Part shown: piece after piece, positions 9,838 through 18,282 of the stretch
How positions within the stretch are numbered: the stretch's first letter is position 1
Layout: each line of letters opens with the position of its first letter
Assembly (NCBI GenBank): GCA_965230195.1
Contig: OZ245997.1
Coordinates: 2,542,001 to 2,606,000 of the forward strand
Source: Putridiphycobacter sp965230195
Lineage (GTDB): Bacteria; Bacteroidota; Bacteroidia; Flavobacteriales_D; Crocinitomicaceae
Reading direction: 5' to 3'
Length of the DNA stretch: 64,000 nucleotides
Program-made: the position numbers and the translations under genes
The notes under the pieces: generated by a model
Seen by the model: only the letters and a program-made list of their open reading frames with translations
The model's database searches: none
Told to the model about the DNA's origin: nothing

Positions 9838-10725
9838 ATGGTACAAAAAAGACGATCCATTCCCAATTTTTTCACCATTGGAAATCTGATTGGAGGCATT
9901 CTTGCTATTCTGTTTTCATTAACTGGTCAGTTGGACTGGGCACCCTACTGTATTTTCGGTGCCATTATATTTGATTTTCTGGATGGCTTTATGGCTGGTT
10001 TGCTCAAAGCAAAAAGTGATAAAGGCAAACAAATGGATTCATTAGCGGATATAATTACTTTTGGAGTAGCTCCCGGGTTTATTGTATTTGTTTTATTGAA
10101 TATTTCTCTTCCAGACGGAGATTTATTTTCTTTTTTATCCAACATTGACCTACCTGGTGTTAGCCGGTTATTTTATATTTCTGATGTTCATATTGGGGGA
10201 GAAATTATGGAGCAAGGCATATCCTCCAATTTTAATATGACAATTGACTTTACCGGAGGTAAAAATATTAAACCTCAATCATATCTTGCGTTTCTCATCC
10301 CTATATTTGCTTTATTTCGCCTGGCCAAATTTAATGTCGATACTGAACAATCGGATTCGTTTTTAGGAGTGCCAACTGCAACTATGGCTATATTTTTTGC
10401 TGCATTTCCTTTATTGATTCAAGACGCCATAGGTTCTCCAACACCTTTTAAATCTGTAATGGTTGAAAATGTTGTTTTAAATTCCATCAGTTTAGTATTG
10501 CTGACAATAGTACTTTCCATTTTAATGGTCACCAGAATACCACTCATTGCCTTAAAATTCAAGAATTTTAAATGGCCTGGAAATGAAATAAGATACATAT
10601 TCCTTGTATTATGTCTTATTGCCGTTATTGCTTTTAAATTTTGGGCCGTTCCTATTGTGGTTATCCTCTATATTTTATTATCTGTTATTAATAATATCAT
10701 CAACAGATTGAAGGTTAAAAAATAA
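9838..10725 (+). CDS. pssA: CDP-alcohol phosphatidyltransferase, PssA-like, altered signature
   Basis: A 295-residue polytopic membrane enzyme of the CDP-diacylglycerol-serine O-phosphatidyltransferase type, expected to make phosphatidylserine for phosphatidylethanolamine synthesis. The CDP-alcohol signature D-x2-D-G-x2-A-R-x8-G-x3-D-x3-D is present as D46, D49, G50, A53, G63, D67 and D71, but the Arg position is Gly54 (codon GGT). The next gene has the normal Arg. It also has a roughly 25-residue longer loop after the first catalytic region (about 85-140) than its neighbour. The paralogous downstream gene starts 18 bases after its stop. Either the substrate has changed, the enzyme is weak, or it works as a partner of the second copy; which one cannot be told from sequence. 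Confidence 0.85.
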   Translation: MVQKRRSIPNFFTIGNLIGGILAILFSLTGQLDWAPYCIFGAIIFDFLDGFMAGLLKAKSDKGKQMDSLADIITFGVAPGFIVFVLLNISLPDGDLFSFLSNIDLPGVSRLFYISDVHIGGEIMEQGISSNFNMTIDFTGGKNIKPQSYLAFLIPIFALFRLAKFNVDTEQSDSFLGVPTATMAIFFAAFPLLIQDAIGSPTPFKSVMVENVVLNSISLVLLTIVLSILMVTRIPLIALKFKNFKWPGNEIRYIFLVLCLIAVIAFKFWAVPIVVILYILLSVINNIINRLKVKK

Positions 10726-10743
10726 TACCCACATTTGTAGTCT

Positions 10744-11562
10744 ATGACTGCGATTAAACGTTTAATCCCAAATTTATTAACAGCAGGGAACCTTGTAGGG
10801 GGGATATTTGCCATTATTTTCACCTTAACAGGCAAAATAGGCTATGCACCTTATTGCATTTTTCTTTCAGCGATTTTTGATTTTCTGGATGGCTTTGCAG
10901 CTCGTTTGTTAAAAGTGCAGAGTGAATTAGGGAAACAATTGGATTCATTGGCCGATATGGTGACTTTTGGAGTAGCACCTGGTTTGATTGTTTTTTCATT
11001 GATGGATTATGAGCTTGCTCGTAATACAATTAATAAATTAGTTAATCATACTGACATCATATTATACAATACCACTGATGTTTTTAAGCATGATTTATCC
11101 CTAAACTTTACTGAAGCTATCTCATACTTTGCCTTTACCATCCCGGTTTTTGCTTTATTCAGATTAGCTAAATTTAATTTGGATACCCGTCAAACCTCTT
11201 CTTTTATTGGTTTACCAACTCCTGCCATGACTTTATTTTTTGCAGTTTTGCCTGTCTTGATATTTGATGGAATAGTTGATGGTTCAGAATGGCAAAAAAA
11301 TTTAGTGTACCTTTTTGTAAATCCTATATTTCTGGGTATTTCTTCAATCATCATGTCCATCCTGATGGTAGTGGAATTGCCCTTATTTGCACTAAAGTTT
11401 AAACACTTTAAATGGGGAGGGAATGAGGTACGTTATCTCTTTTTAACAATTTCGCTGGTATTGTTTGCAACTTTATTGTTCTGGTCAGTACCATTAATTA
11501 TAATTTTATATATAATTTTGTCGATTATTAATAACGCATTAAAACGCAAAAATGAAGTTTAA
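10744..11562 (+). CDS. pssA: CDP-diacylglycerol-serine O-phosphatidyltransferase
   Basis: A 272-residue membrane protein closely related to the gene before it, with the same opening (R-L-I-P-N then T-x-G-N-L-V-G-G). It carries the complete CDP-alcohol phosphotransferase signature: D46, D49, G50, A53, R54, G63, D67 and D71, with the string DGFAAR intact. Several further hydrophobic segments follow and the C-terminus is short and basic. It should transfer the phosphatidyl group from CDP-diacylglycerol to serine at the inner membrane. Of the tandem pair this is the copy expected to be fully active. Its last 11 bases overlap the start of purS. Confidence 0.92.
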   Translation: MTAIKRLIPNLLTAGNLVGGIFAIIFTLTGKIGYAPYCIFLSAIFDFLDGFAARLLKVQSELGKQLDSLADMVTFGVAPGLIVFSLMDYELARNTINKLVNHTDIILYNTTDVFKHDLSLNFTEAISYFAFTIPVFALFRLAKFNLDTRQTSSFIGLPTPAMTLFFAVLPVLIFDGIVDGSEWQKNLVYLFVNPIFLGISSIIMSILMVVELPLFALKFKHFKWGGNEVRYLFLTISLVLFATLLFWSVPLIIILYIILSIINNALKRKNEV

Positions 11563-11803
11563 AGCTGAAATAGATGTAATGCCATTAGATGCATTACTTG
11601 ATCCTCAGGGAAAAGCCGTTTCTCATTCAATGGCAAATATCGGACTGGGTGAAATTACAAACGTAAGAATTGGAAAACACATCAGGTTATTTGTTGATGC
11701 GGATTCTAAAGCAACCGCCGAAGCAAAGGTTGAAGAAGCCTGCAAAAAAATGTTGGCAAACGAAATTATGGAAGGTTTTACTTTTACTGTAGAAGAGGTT
11801 TAA
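11552..11803 (+). CDS. purS: Phosphoribosylformylglycinamidine synthase subunit PurS
   Basis: An 83-residue protein with the usual length and pattern of PurS: a strand reading FKAEIDVMP, the DPQGKAVSHSM segment, an R-I-G-K-x-I strand, and a helix of Ala/Glu/Lys leading to the ANEIMEGF ending. PurS links PurL and PurQ in the three-protein FGAM synthase of de novo purine synthesis. Neither purL nor purQ is in the window. The ATG lies inside the last codons of the second pssA gene (11-base overlap), which implies translational coupling to a phospholipid gene. A terminator follows at 11829. Confidence 0.9.
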   Translation: MKFKAEIDVMPLDALLDPQGKAVSHSMANIGLGEITNVRIGKHIRLFVDADSKATAEAKVEEACKKMLANEIMEGFTFTVEEV

Positions 11804-11828
11804 AACCTGATTAAAATATCTATAACTA

Positions 11829-11861
11829 AGAAGCTGTTTCTAATTGAGGCAGCTTTTTTTT
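11829..11861 (+). terminator. Intrinsic terminator after purS
   Basis: AAGCTG at 11831-11836 pairs with CAGCTT at 11850-11855 around a loop rich in T and A, followed directly by a run of T. It lies 25 bases after the purS stop and would end the pssA-pssA-purS transcript. Confidence 0.75.
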
Positions 11862-11968
11862 GTATCCAACTATTATTTTTAAATAAGGTTACCTTACCTT
11901 TTGAGATAGAGTATATTTTAGTTTCTTGTACTTATTATTTACTTATCACAAAACTCTCAAATATATGC

Positions 11969-12060
11969 TTCCTCCCTTGAGGGAGGATTGTGGAGGGTGA
12001 TTTTCGTTTTAAGGCTATTCTTTTGGTGGTCACCTCCCTTAATCCCTCCTTAAGGAGGGA
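11969..12060. repeat. MITE-like element with palindromic terminal inverted repeats
   Basis: The left arm at 11969-12000 and the reverse complement of the right arm at about 12029-12060 match each other as imperfect inverted repeats of about 30 bases. Each arm itself contains a small palindrome (CTCCCTTGAGGGAG on the left, CCCTCCTTAAGGAGGG on the right). The spacer is about 28 bases and AT-rich. There is no coding capacity worth noting. A decayed version of the right arm with similar flank is found near 25548-25600. Such compact palindromic elements are often dispersed in intergenic DNA; copy number elsewhere cannot be judged here. Confidence 0.6.
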
Positions 12061-12096
12061 AATCTCCTGTTTTTTATTTTCAACAATATTAATCCA

Positions 12097-12136
12097 AAAA
12101 AAGGGACAATCTCGATTTCTGAGAGAGTCCCTTTTT
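12097..12136. terminator. Hairpin flanked by A and T tracts, probable bidirectional terminator
   Basis: GGGAC at 12103-12107 pairs with GTCCC at 12127-12131, with further partial pairing inside (ATCTC against GAGAG). The stem is preceded by seven A and followed by five T, so it can act on both strands. It lies 74 bases beyond the 3' end of the minus-strand gene starting at 13316 and may be its terminator. Confidence 0.55.
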
Positions 12137-12209
12137 GCTTTCAACCTATCAGTTTACCATCCTTATTTCCCAAACCAGATGGTACTAAGAGAAGATGCAG
12201 ATTGTGGCA

Positions 12210-13316
12210 TTATTCCACAATTAATTTTTCTTTAATGGTTTCTTCACCATGTTTAATGTTAACAATGTAAACACCGGTATACCAGTCACTGATATCCAGT
12301 TCATGACGATAAAAACCATCAATTTCTCCTAAATTGGTATTATAAATTGTTTTACCATTCATATCAATCACCTGAAGATTAGTTATTGCTTTTTCATTAA
12401 AATTCAACTCTATAACAGAAGCTTCTTTTGAAGGGTTGGGGTAGAGTTTAAATTCCGAAGTTGATGTGGCTTTACCGGTTTTGTTTTTCTTTTTTCCTTT
12501 AGTGTCAGGCACCTCACTTACAATTACAATGGTAAAATCCTCTTTTTCCGCACCAAAAGCTTTTACTTTCACTTCGTGGTGTTCTTTCCCGTGTTCACTA
12601 TTAAAGTTTTGGTCATCAATATGGATCACTTTAAAGTCAGTCATTGACATAGTAGTATCCAGGTTTTCCATCACCTTAATAATTGTTTCCTCAATCTTTT
12701 CTTCTAAATCATCAGTATTAAAATCTTCACGTATTTCAAAATGTTTAAAATCTCCGGTCTCTACAGAATCATCTGAAATAATGATTTTTTCAACCATTAC
12801 GCCATGACCTTTTTTACCATTATGCAATGCTGAAATAATACTGTCCATATGTTCATGTAACTCATGTGTTTCAATATTAATAGTTTGCTCACCATCTTTT
12901 GAAAAAGTCTTGATCTCTTTTTTGATAATAATTTCGTGAGGTTGATCAGAAGAGATTGCTTTGTGATCAAAATTGATGGAATCCGTTGTAATAAAAACGG
13001 TTTTAGCTTGCCCATCTTTACTATGGTGGTGTTCCATATCAATATTAAGATGGCTTAATTCTTTTGCCAAATCAATGATTTTAATGTCATTGTCTGAACC
13101 ATAACCCAAATCATTTAAATAGTCCTGCGGGCTGTAATTATCATTTTTACCAATAATAGTGTCTTTAACAGTTATTTTACCATCAACTGATCTGATCACT
13201 TCATATCGTTTTCCTTTTTCTTTACCTGCCTTTTTCGCTGTTGTAAAAGAGTAAATTAGTCCAACTGAAGAAAGAATGATTACGCCTAATACTAATTTTA
13301 ACTTTATCCTTTTCAT
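12210..13316 (-). CDS. Secreted His-rich protein with T9SS type A sorting domain
   Basis: A 368-residue protein with an N-terminal hydrophobic signal segment (about 7-25). The central region is highly charged and unusually rich in His, Asp, Glu and Lys, with clusters such as HHHSKD near 97-102, HELHEHMD and HGKEHHEVK. A C-terminal type A sorting domain begins at LYPNPS near residue 293 and ends KEKLIVE. It should be exported by Sec and carried to the cell surface by the T9SS. I recognise no enzymatic domain; the His/acid clusters could bind metal ions (inference). It is divergent from a sensor kinase operon, 133 bases away, so the kinase may control it or sense the same signal. The function is unknown. 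Confidence 0.85.
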   Translation of the reverse strand: MKRIKLKLVLGVIILSSVGLIYSFTTAKKAGKEKGKRYEVIRSVDGKITVKDTIIGKNDNYSPQDYLNDLGYGSDNDIKIIDLAKELSHLNIDMEHHHSKDGQAKTVFITTDSINFDHKAISSDQPHEIIIKKEIKTFSKDGEQTINIETHELHEHMDSIISALHNGKKGHGVMVEKIIISDDSVETGDFKHFEIREDFNTDDLEEKIEETIIKVMENLDTTMSMTDFKVIHIDDQNFNSEHGKEHHEVKVKAFGAEKEDFTIVIVSEVPDTKGKKKNKTGKATSTSEFKLYPNPSKEASVIELNFNEKAITNLQVIDMNGKTIYNTNLGEIDGFYRHELDISDWYTGVYIVNIKHGEETIKEKLIVE

Positions 13317-13413
13317 AATATTCCTGTATTTTAGTTCCGGTTCAAAGTTAAAAGTGAACTGAGCTGTAACAGGTTAAACGAATCCTAACGTCAGGTTAAA
13401 AAAGGTTAAAGTT

Positions 13414-13444
13414 TTGTAACTCCCTTGGTAAACCTATAATTTTG
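13414..13444 (+). promoter_or_regulatory. Bacteroidota-type promoter of the sensor kinase operon
   Basis: TTG at 13414-13416 and TAATTTTG at 13437-13444 match the -33/-7 pattern (TTG, about 20 bases, TAnnTTTG) of the primary sigma factor in Bacteroidota. The -7 box ends only five bases before the ATG at 13450, so the transcript would have almost no leader. Confidence 0.5.
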
Positions 13445-13449
13445 GAGAT

Positions 13450-14958
13450 ATGCAAAAAAAGATCATTCCAATATTAATTGCTTTAATGGTGGTTTCATTA
13501 ATTGGTGTTATCTATATTCAGTACAGGTGGATTCAAAATACAATAGCCGAAAAGCAAAAGTTAATTGACGTACAGGTTTACAGAGGGATTGCTAATGTTG
13601 AAGAGAGATTAAATGATCAAAAAGCGCTAAAATTTGTTAAGGATTCTCTGATTTCGAAGATGGCTTTTTCTAACGATACAGCCAGCTTTTTTGATGTTAA
13701 AACCTCTGATTCCAATAAGACTGTTGAAGTGAAGGTAATGAGTATGTTTAATACTGATATTGAAGATATAGAAATGGGAGATCAGGTGATGATCCATCAT
13801 GGTTTTAGTGGTAACTCACATTTTTTCAGATCCGATAGTATCAAATATATTGAAAGGGGAGATGTTAATCAGATTGTAAAAATTCTGGAGAAAATCAGTT
13901 TCGAAAATGTTCATGAGAACCATGATGTCAGGCTTGACAGCAGTATGATACATTCCTTATTGATTGAAGAATTAAGTAGAAAACTGCATGGAACTGCAAT
14001 CAACTGGGGTGTATATGATGGTAACAGACATGAATTCGTAATTACACCATCTAATACAGTGAGTATAGATTATAAAGTGCCGTTGTTTTCAACTGATGTA
14101 TTGTATCCCGGCAGGTATGAGCTTCGGTTAGATCTGGATAAAAATGACTTGATTTGGCAGGAAATTAAAGTATCAACAGTATTTTCTATCTTGTTTTTAT
14201 TGGTCATTATTTCGGTTTTCGCTTTTAGTATTCGGTTAATCATCAAGCACAAGAATATTTCTCAAATTAAATCAGACTTTATCAATAATATGACCCATGA
14301 ATTCAAGACACCTTTGGCTTCAATATCATTGGCGGCTGATAGTTTGGTTCATCCCAATGCTGTGTTGACGGATTCTTATTTAAAAGAGTATGTGGATATC
14401 ATTCAACAGGAAAAAGATAAATTAAATTCTCATGTAGAGCGTATTTTAGAAGTGGCAGCACTAAACAGAGATGCTCTTGAAATAACAGTTGAAACGGTAA
14501 ACCTGTTAGATATAATTACTAATGCTATAAAGAACCTGAGTCTGTTGATCGAAAAAAACAGAGTTAAAATACAATTTGCTCCCACCAGCGAAATTATGGT
14601 TTTAGCTAACCAAACCCACCTTGAAAATATTATCGTTAATTTAATCGAGAATGGTATTAAATATGGGGGAGAATTGCCGGTAATAAAGGTTGAGGTAAAC
14701 GAAAATAAAGATTTTGCATTAATAAAAATTACCGATAATGGAATAGGGATGACTAAAAGACAACTCAACAAGGTTTTTGATCATTTTTACAGGGCTCAAA
14801 CAGGCGACTTACATAATTCCAAAGGTTTTGGTTTAGGTTTAAGTTACTGTAAACTGGTGATTGAAAAGATGGGAGGAAGTATCAGCTTAGATAGTCAGAT
14901 TAACAAAGGTACTGTAGTCGAACTAAAGGTTAAAAAACAGGAAAATAAACGGTCATAA
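13450..14958 (+). CDS. Two-component sensor histidine kinase
   Basis: A 502-residue membrane kinase. The first membrane segment is at about 5-25, a periplasmic sensor region of about 215 residues follows with no recognised domain (it contains an acidic stretch and several His), and the second membrane segment is at 243-264. The HisKA region has the H-box MTHEFKTPLA with phospho-acceptor His283. The HATPase domain shows the N-box NLIENGIKYGG (397-407), the G1 box TDNGIGM (428-434) and the G2 box GFGLGL (459-464). All key residues are intact, so autophosphorylation should be normal. The partner response regulator begins 14 bases downstream. The input signal is unknown; the divergent His-rich surface protein is a candidate target. 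Confidence 0.93.
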   Translation: MQKKIIPILIALMVVSLIGVIYIQYRWIQNTIAEKQKLIDVQVYRGIANVEERLNDQKALKFVKDSLISKMAFSNDTASFFDVKTSDSNKTVEVKVMSMFNTDIEDIEMGDQVMIHHGFSGNSHFFRSDSIKYIERGDVNQIVKILEKISFENVHENHDVRLDSSMIHSLLIEELSRKLHGTAINWGVYDGNRHEFVITPSNTVSIDYKVPLFSTDVLYPGRYELRLDLDKNDLIWQEIKVSTVFSILFLLVIISVFAFSIRLIIKHKNISQIKSDFINNMTHEFKTPLASISLAADSLVHPNAVLTDSYLKEYVDIIQQEKDKLNSHVERILEVAALNRDALEITVETVNLLDIITNAIKNLSLLIEKNRVKIQFAPTSEIMVLANQTHLENIIVNLIENGIKYGGELPVIKVEVNENKDFALIKITDNGIGMTKRQLNKVFDHFYRAQTGDLHNSKGFGLGLSYCKLVIEKMGGSISLDSQINKGTVVELKVKKQENKRS

Positions 14959-14972
14959 ATGAATTTTGGACA

Positions 14973-15659
14973 ATGAAAAAAATTCTACTAGCAGAAGACG
15001 AAGAGAACTTTGGCGCACTCTTAAAAAATTACCTTGAATTGTCAGGTTATCAGGTTACCTGGTTTCAAAATGGGGCAGAAGCTTATTCAGGGTTTATGAA
15101 TCATGATTTTGACTTGTGTATTTTAGATGTGATGATGCCACATATGGACGGTTTTTCATTGGGTGAAAGGATAAAAAAACGAAAAGAAGTTCCTTTTTTA
15201 TTCCTGACTGCTAAAGGAAAAAAAGAAGATATCCTTAAAGGCTATAGTATTGGGGCAGAGGATTATTTGACCAAGCCATTTGATACTGATGTTTTACTGA
15301 GAAAAATTGATGTTATACTGAATCGTTCAGGCTCGGCTTCGGAGGCACCCAGGCAGAAAGAAATTTATGAATTGGGAAGTTTTAGATTTTCTCCAAAAAA
15401 CAGGCTATTGGTTTACCAGGAGGATACAAAATGTAAATTGTCGCCAAAGGAATCATTATTACTGGAGTTACTGTGCAGATACGAAGGTAAAATTATGCCC
15501 AGAGAACTTGCTTTGGATCAAATCTGGAACGAAAACAGCTATTTTACTAAAAGGAGTATGGATGTTTACATAGCAAAATTAAGAAAGCACTTGTCACCTG
15601 ATCCCAATATAGCCATTGAAACTTTTAATCAATTAGGTTTTCAGTTGAATATCAGTTGA
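14973..15659 (+). CDS. OmpR/PhoB-type response regulator
   Basis: A 228-residue DNA-binding regulator. The receiver domain (2-115) has the acidic pair Glu8/Asp9/Glu10, phospho-acceptor Asp52 in ILDVMMP, Thr79 and Lys101. The C-terminal winged-helix Trans_reg_C domain (about 130-226) has the usual NRLLVYQ, LSPKESLLLELL and SMDVYIAKLRKHL stretches. It is co-transcribed with the sensor kinase 14 bases upstream and should be phosphorylated by it. Its regulon cannot be read from the window, although the divergent gene starting at 13316 is the obvious first candidate. The gene converges on the DUF5686 gene with only 22 bases between, and no clear terminator is visible there. Confidence 0.93.
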   Translation: MKKILLAEDEENFGALLKNYLELSGYQVTWFQNGAEAYSGFMNHDFDLCILDVMMPHMDGFSLGERIKKRKEVPFLFLTAKGKKEDILKGYSIGAEDYLTKPFDTDVLLRKIDVILNRSGSASEAPRQKEIYELGSFRFSPKNRLLVYQEDTKCKLSPKESLLLELLCRYEGKIMPRELALDQIWNENSYFTKRSMDVYIAKLRKHLSPDPNIAIETFNQLGFQLNIS

Positions 15660-15681
15660 GTATAAATAAATTGATTACAAC

Positions 15682-18234
15682 CTAATACGTCCATGAATTG
15701 GTAAACGGATTAAAGTAATCCAGACCAAATTTGAGTCGGAAAACGGCTGAATTTGTTGAGTTGAACCTACTGGTATAATAAAAGCCATATTTAAAGTATT
15801 GTTTCCAGAGCATGAATTTTCTTTCCACACCTACAATAAATTCTGCGTGGAGATAATTAATATCCTGAATGGATAATAAACTGGCTCCTGCAACTGATTC
15901 AAACTTGAGCAGATTAATGAGTGGTATTTTATTCAAAAATAAACCATTGAAATGATGGAAGTAGAAAGCCTGCATGTATGGTTTTGAAGTATAAAATGTG
16001 GAATCAAGTGTCTGGTGGGTCATTAAAGGATTTGAAAACCAACTGAAATCTGATCCTCTAAAGAATTTATTTTCAATAAATCTGAGGTCTACCTGGTTTA
16101 CAAATGAACCCGCTGTCATACTCCATCTGGAATCGCCATAGTTACCAAGGTTAATTTCATCAGAAACGGTAAGTTCAAGAAAATCAAAATTGACTTCACT
16201 GTCAAATAAGCCCGGAACTCCCTTACGGTAAGTTAATTCCAGTTCAGGATATTCCGTTCCAACAATTAGTTTTTTGTTCCCTTTGATAATGTATTTTTGT
16301 TTAAACCTGTATTGAAGCCTCAGTTCGAACAGGGAGACTTTATATCGCTTAAATTCTACAGGCTTATTGAAGTTGCCATAATATTCTGTCAATATAGAGT
16401 CACTGGCAATATAATCTCCAATAAAATCTACCCATGACCCTAATTCTAAGCTTTGAATTGATTGTCTGTCGGAATAACTGAATTTCAGCTGTCCATAAAG
16501 TCCATTAATCAATTCGCGTCGGTGTGACAGACTAATGAACTGATTTCTGACATAATTGTTCCGGCCAAACAGATCGATAATGGAGGTTTGCGTAGTGATC
16601 ATATCGTAAACATCTCCTCCTTCAACTTTTACGCTCCCAAATTTTAGAGGTAAAAAAGTATATTCGACCCCTAATTGCCCCTTTAAGTCTCTGTTTCTAA
16701 AACCATAGTCCAGTTGAGGTGATATTTTTATACTTTGAGTATTATCGAACGTTTTAGAATAATGTCCGCCTACACCATATCTGAAACCGCCTACTCCCAG
16801 TATTTTTAATCCTTCCAAAACGGGGTTAATGTAAATTTCCTGTTGCTTAAATCTGTTTCTGAATCCAACCCCGTTAAGTGTAATATCCCAAAAAGTTACT
16901 TTGTTATACTCTGCATCTACACTGTCAAGGTAATGTTCACTTTCTTCATATGCCTCTATTCGTCGTTGTATCCTGATATAGTCGAGTTCGGTAGATTTAA
17001 GTTGTATTGGACGTGATTTTATCCAAAAAGTGGAATCTCTGTCAAACGCCTGTTCATCATAATGTTGAATTTCATTTTTAAAATCTTTTTCGGTAAATGT
17101 CTGGTTAAATTTATAATCAGAGTGATTAACCCTTGTATTGGCTGAGATGATAGATTCCACATCATTGACAATGTAGATGAATTCCCGTCTGACCGGAACC
17201 CAATAACCATCTTTCTCTTCATAATCGTGTATCACAGTGAAGTCCTTAAAAAATGGCATAGCCGCAGAATTCACTTTTAAATCAAATGATTTAATTACCC
17301 AGAGTTCATCAATAATATATAAACTTCCGCTAACTAGGGCTGCGGTTTTAAATCGTGGAATAACCTCTATTTCGTAGATTTTTCTTTCGCTTTCAAAAAA
17401 GATTGATTTAAGTTTAAATTTGTAATTAGTGAATGCCTGAACGCCAATAGGGGAGGTGATTGGATGCTCCGAAATTTTAGGCAGATTAATCATGTTTTGA
17501 TAAAGGTTGAAATCCCCATCTTCAATTTTTTCAAAAAAGATGTATGGATTAACCATTATAGTTTGTTTGGGCACGATCTCTTCTTCAAAATAAGTTTCAA
17601 TACTTTCGGTAGATGAAGGAATATTTTCTGTTTTTTCAGAGTAATCTTGGTAAGCCAGTACTGTTTCATGATAGGTGCCGGGAGATATAAACTTTGATTC
17701 TGCGATAGACTCAATGAGGTTCATTTTAATTGGTTCCGGTTTTGCTGTGTCAGGTTCTGCTTTTTTACTAAAAGAAAATTCTCTCTTTTCCTTTTCTAAT
17801 CCGGTTTTTTGATAAGTTATACAGGAATAATTGGTAAACTGATTAGCCATGCGTTTACGGTTATCCTGCATTTTTTTGATTACTCTTTTAGCAGCATTAA
17901 TTTTATCGGCGTGAACATCTACAGTCGATAATTCCGTGGAATATTGGTATAAAACCATATCCAGAATAGTCATTTTACTATTGATATTTACAACCTGCGT
18001 GGTATCTTTCATTCCAATCATCCTGAATGCAATTGGATATTGTTTTGGACTATTCAATTCTAAAAAGTAGGCACCTTTGTGATCGGTAATAACACCATAA
18101 GTGGTATTCTCGATAAATACCCTTACCCCGGGAATAGGTTCGTTATTTGAATTTGAAACAGTTCCCTTTAATACATATTGAGAAAAACCAAAGAGATTGA
18201 CCAATAGAAAAAGGGAGAGGAATATGAACTTCAT
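15682..18234 (-). CDS. DUF5686/carboxypeptidase-regulatory-like outer-membrane protein (copy 2)
   Basis: An 850-residue protein with a signal peptide (about 1-18). A carboxypeptidase-D regulatory-like beta-sandwich domain (about 20-100, with NNEPIPGVRVFIENT) is followed by the large DUF5686 region, whose C-terminal half is an alternating beta-strand outer-membrane barrel ending in an aromatic residue (WTY). Proteins with this layout resemble TonB-linked receptors without a plug; their substrate is not established. It is the second of two tandem paralogues (upstream gene ends 48 bases away), with matching motifs throughout, such as GFRNRFKQQEIYIN and SPIG near the middle, so the pair arose by duplication. 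Confidence 0.85.
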   Translation of the reverse strand: MKFIFLSLFLLVNLFGFSQYVLKGTVSNSNNEPIPGVRVFIENTTYGVITDHKGAYFLELNSPKQYPIAFRMIGMKDTTQVVNINSKMTILDMVLYQYSTELSTVDVHADKINAAKRVIKKMQDNRKRMANQFTNYSCITYQKTGLEKEKREFSFSKKAEPDTAKPEPIKMNLIESIAESKFISPGTYHETVLAYQDYSEKTENIPSSTESIETYFEEEIVPKQTIMVNPYIFFEKIEDGDFNLYQNMINLPKISEHPITSPIGVQAFTNYKFKLKSIFFESERKIYEIEVIPRFKTAALVSGSLYIIDELWVIKSFDLKVNSAAMPFFKDFTVIHDYEEKDGYWVPVRREFIYIVNDVESIISANTRVNHSDYKFNQTFTEKDFKNEIQHYDEQAFDRDSTFWIKSRPIQLKSTELDYIRIQRRIEAYEESEHYLDSVDAEYNKVTFWDITLNGVGFRNRFKQQEIYINPVLEGLKILGVGGFRYGVGGHYSKTFDNTQSIKISPQLDYGFRNRDLKGQLGVEYTFLPLKFGSVKVEGGDVYDMITTQTSIIDLFGRNNYVRNQFISLSHRRELINGLYGQLKFSYSDRQSIQSLELGSWVDFIGDYIASDSILTEYYGNFNKPVEFKRYKVSLFELRLQYRFKQKYIIKGNKKLIVGTEYPELELTYRKGVPGLFDSEVNFDFLELTVSDEINLGNYGDSRWSMTAGSFVNQVDLRFIENKFFRGSDFSWFSNPLMTHQTLDSTFYTSKPYMQAFYFHHFNGLFLNKIPLINLLKFESVAGASLLSIQDINYLHAEFIVGVERKFMLWKQYFKYGFYYTSRFNSTNSAVFRLKFGLDYFNPFTNSWTY

Positions 18235-18282
18235 GTCGTGTTTATTATCAAAAATTGTACCTGAAACAGCTAACTAATTTAG

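Noticed and set aside
11935..12235. Short open frames on both strands between purS and the His-rich protein gene
   Set aside because: They run through the palindromic repeat and terminator hairpins and have low-complexity translations unlike a protein.
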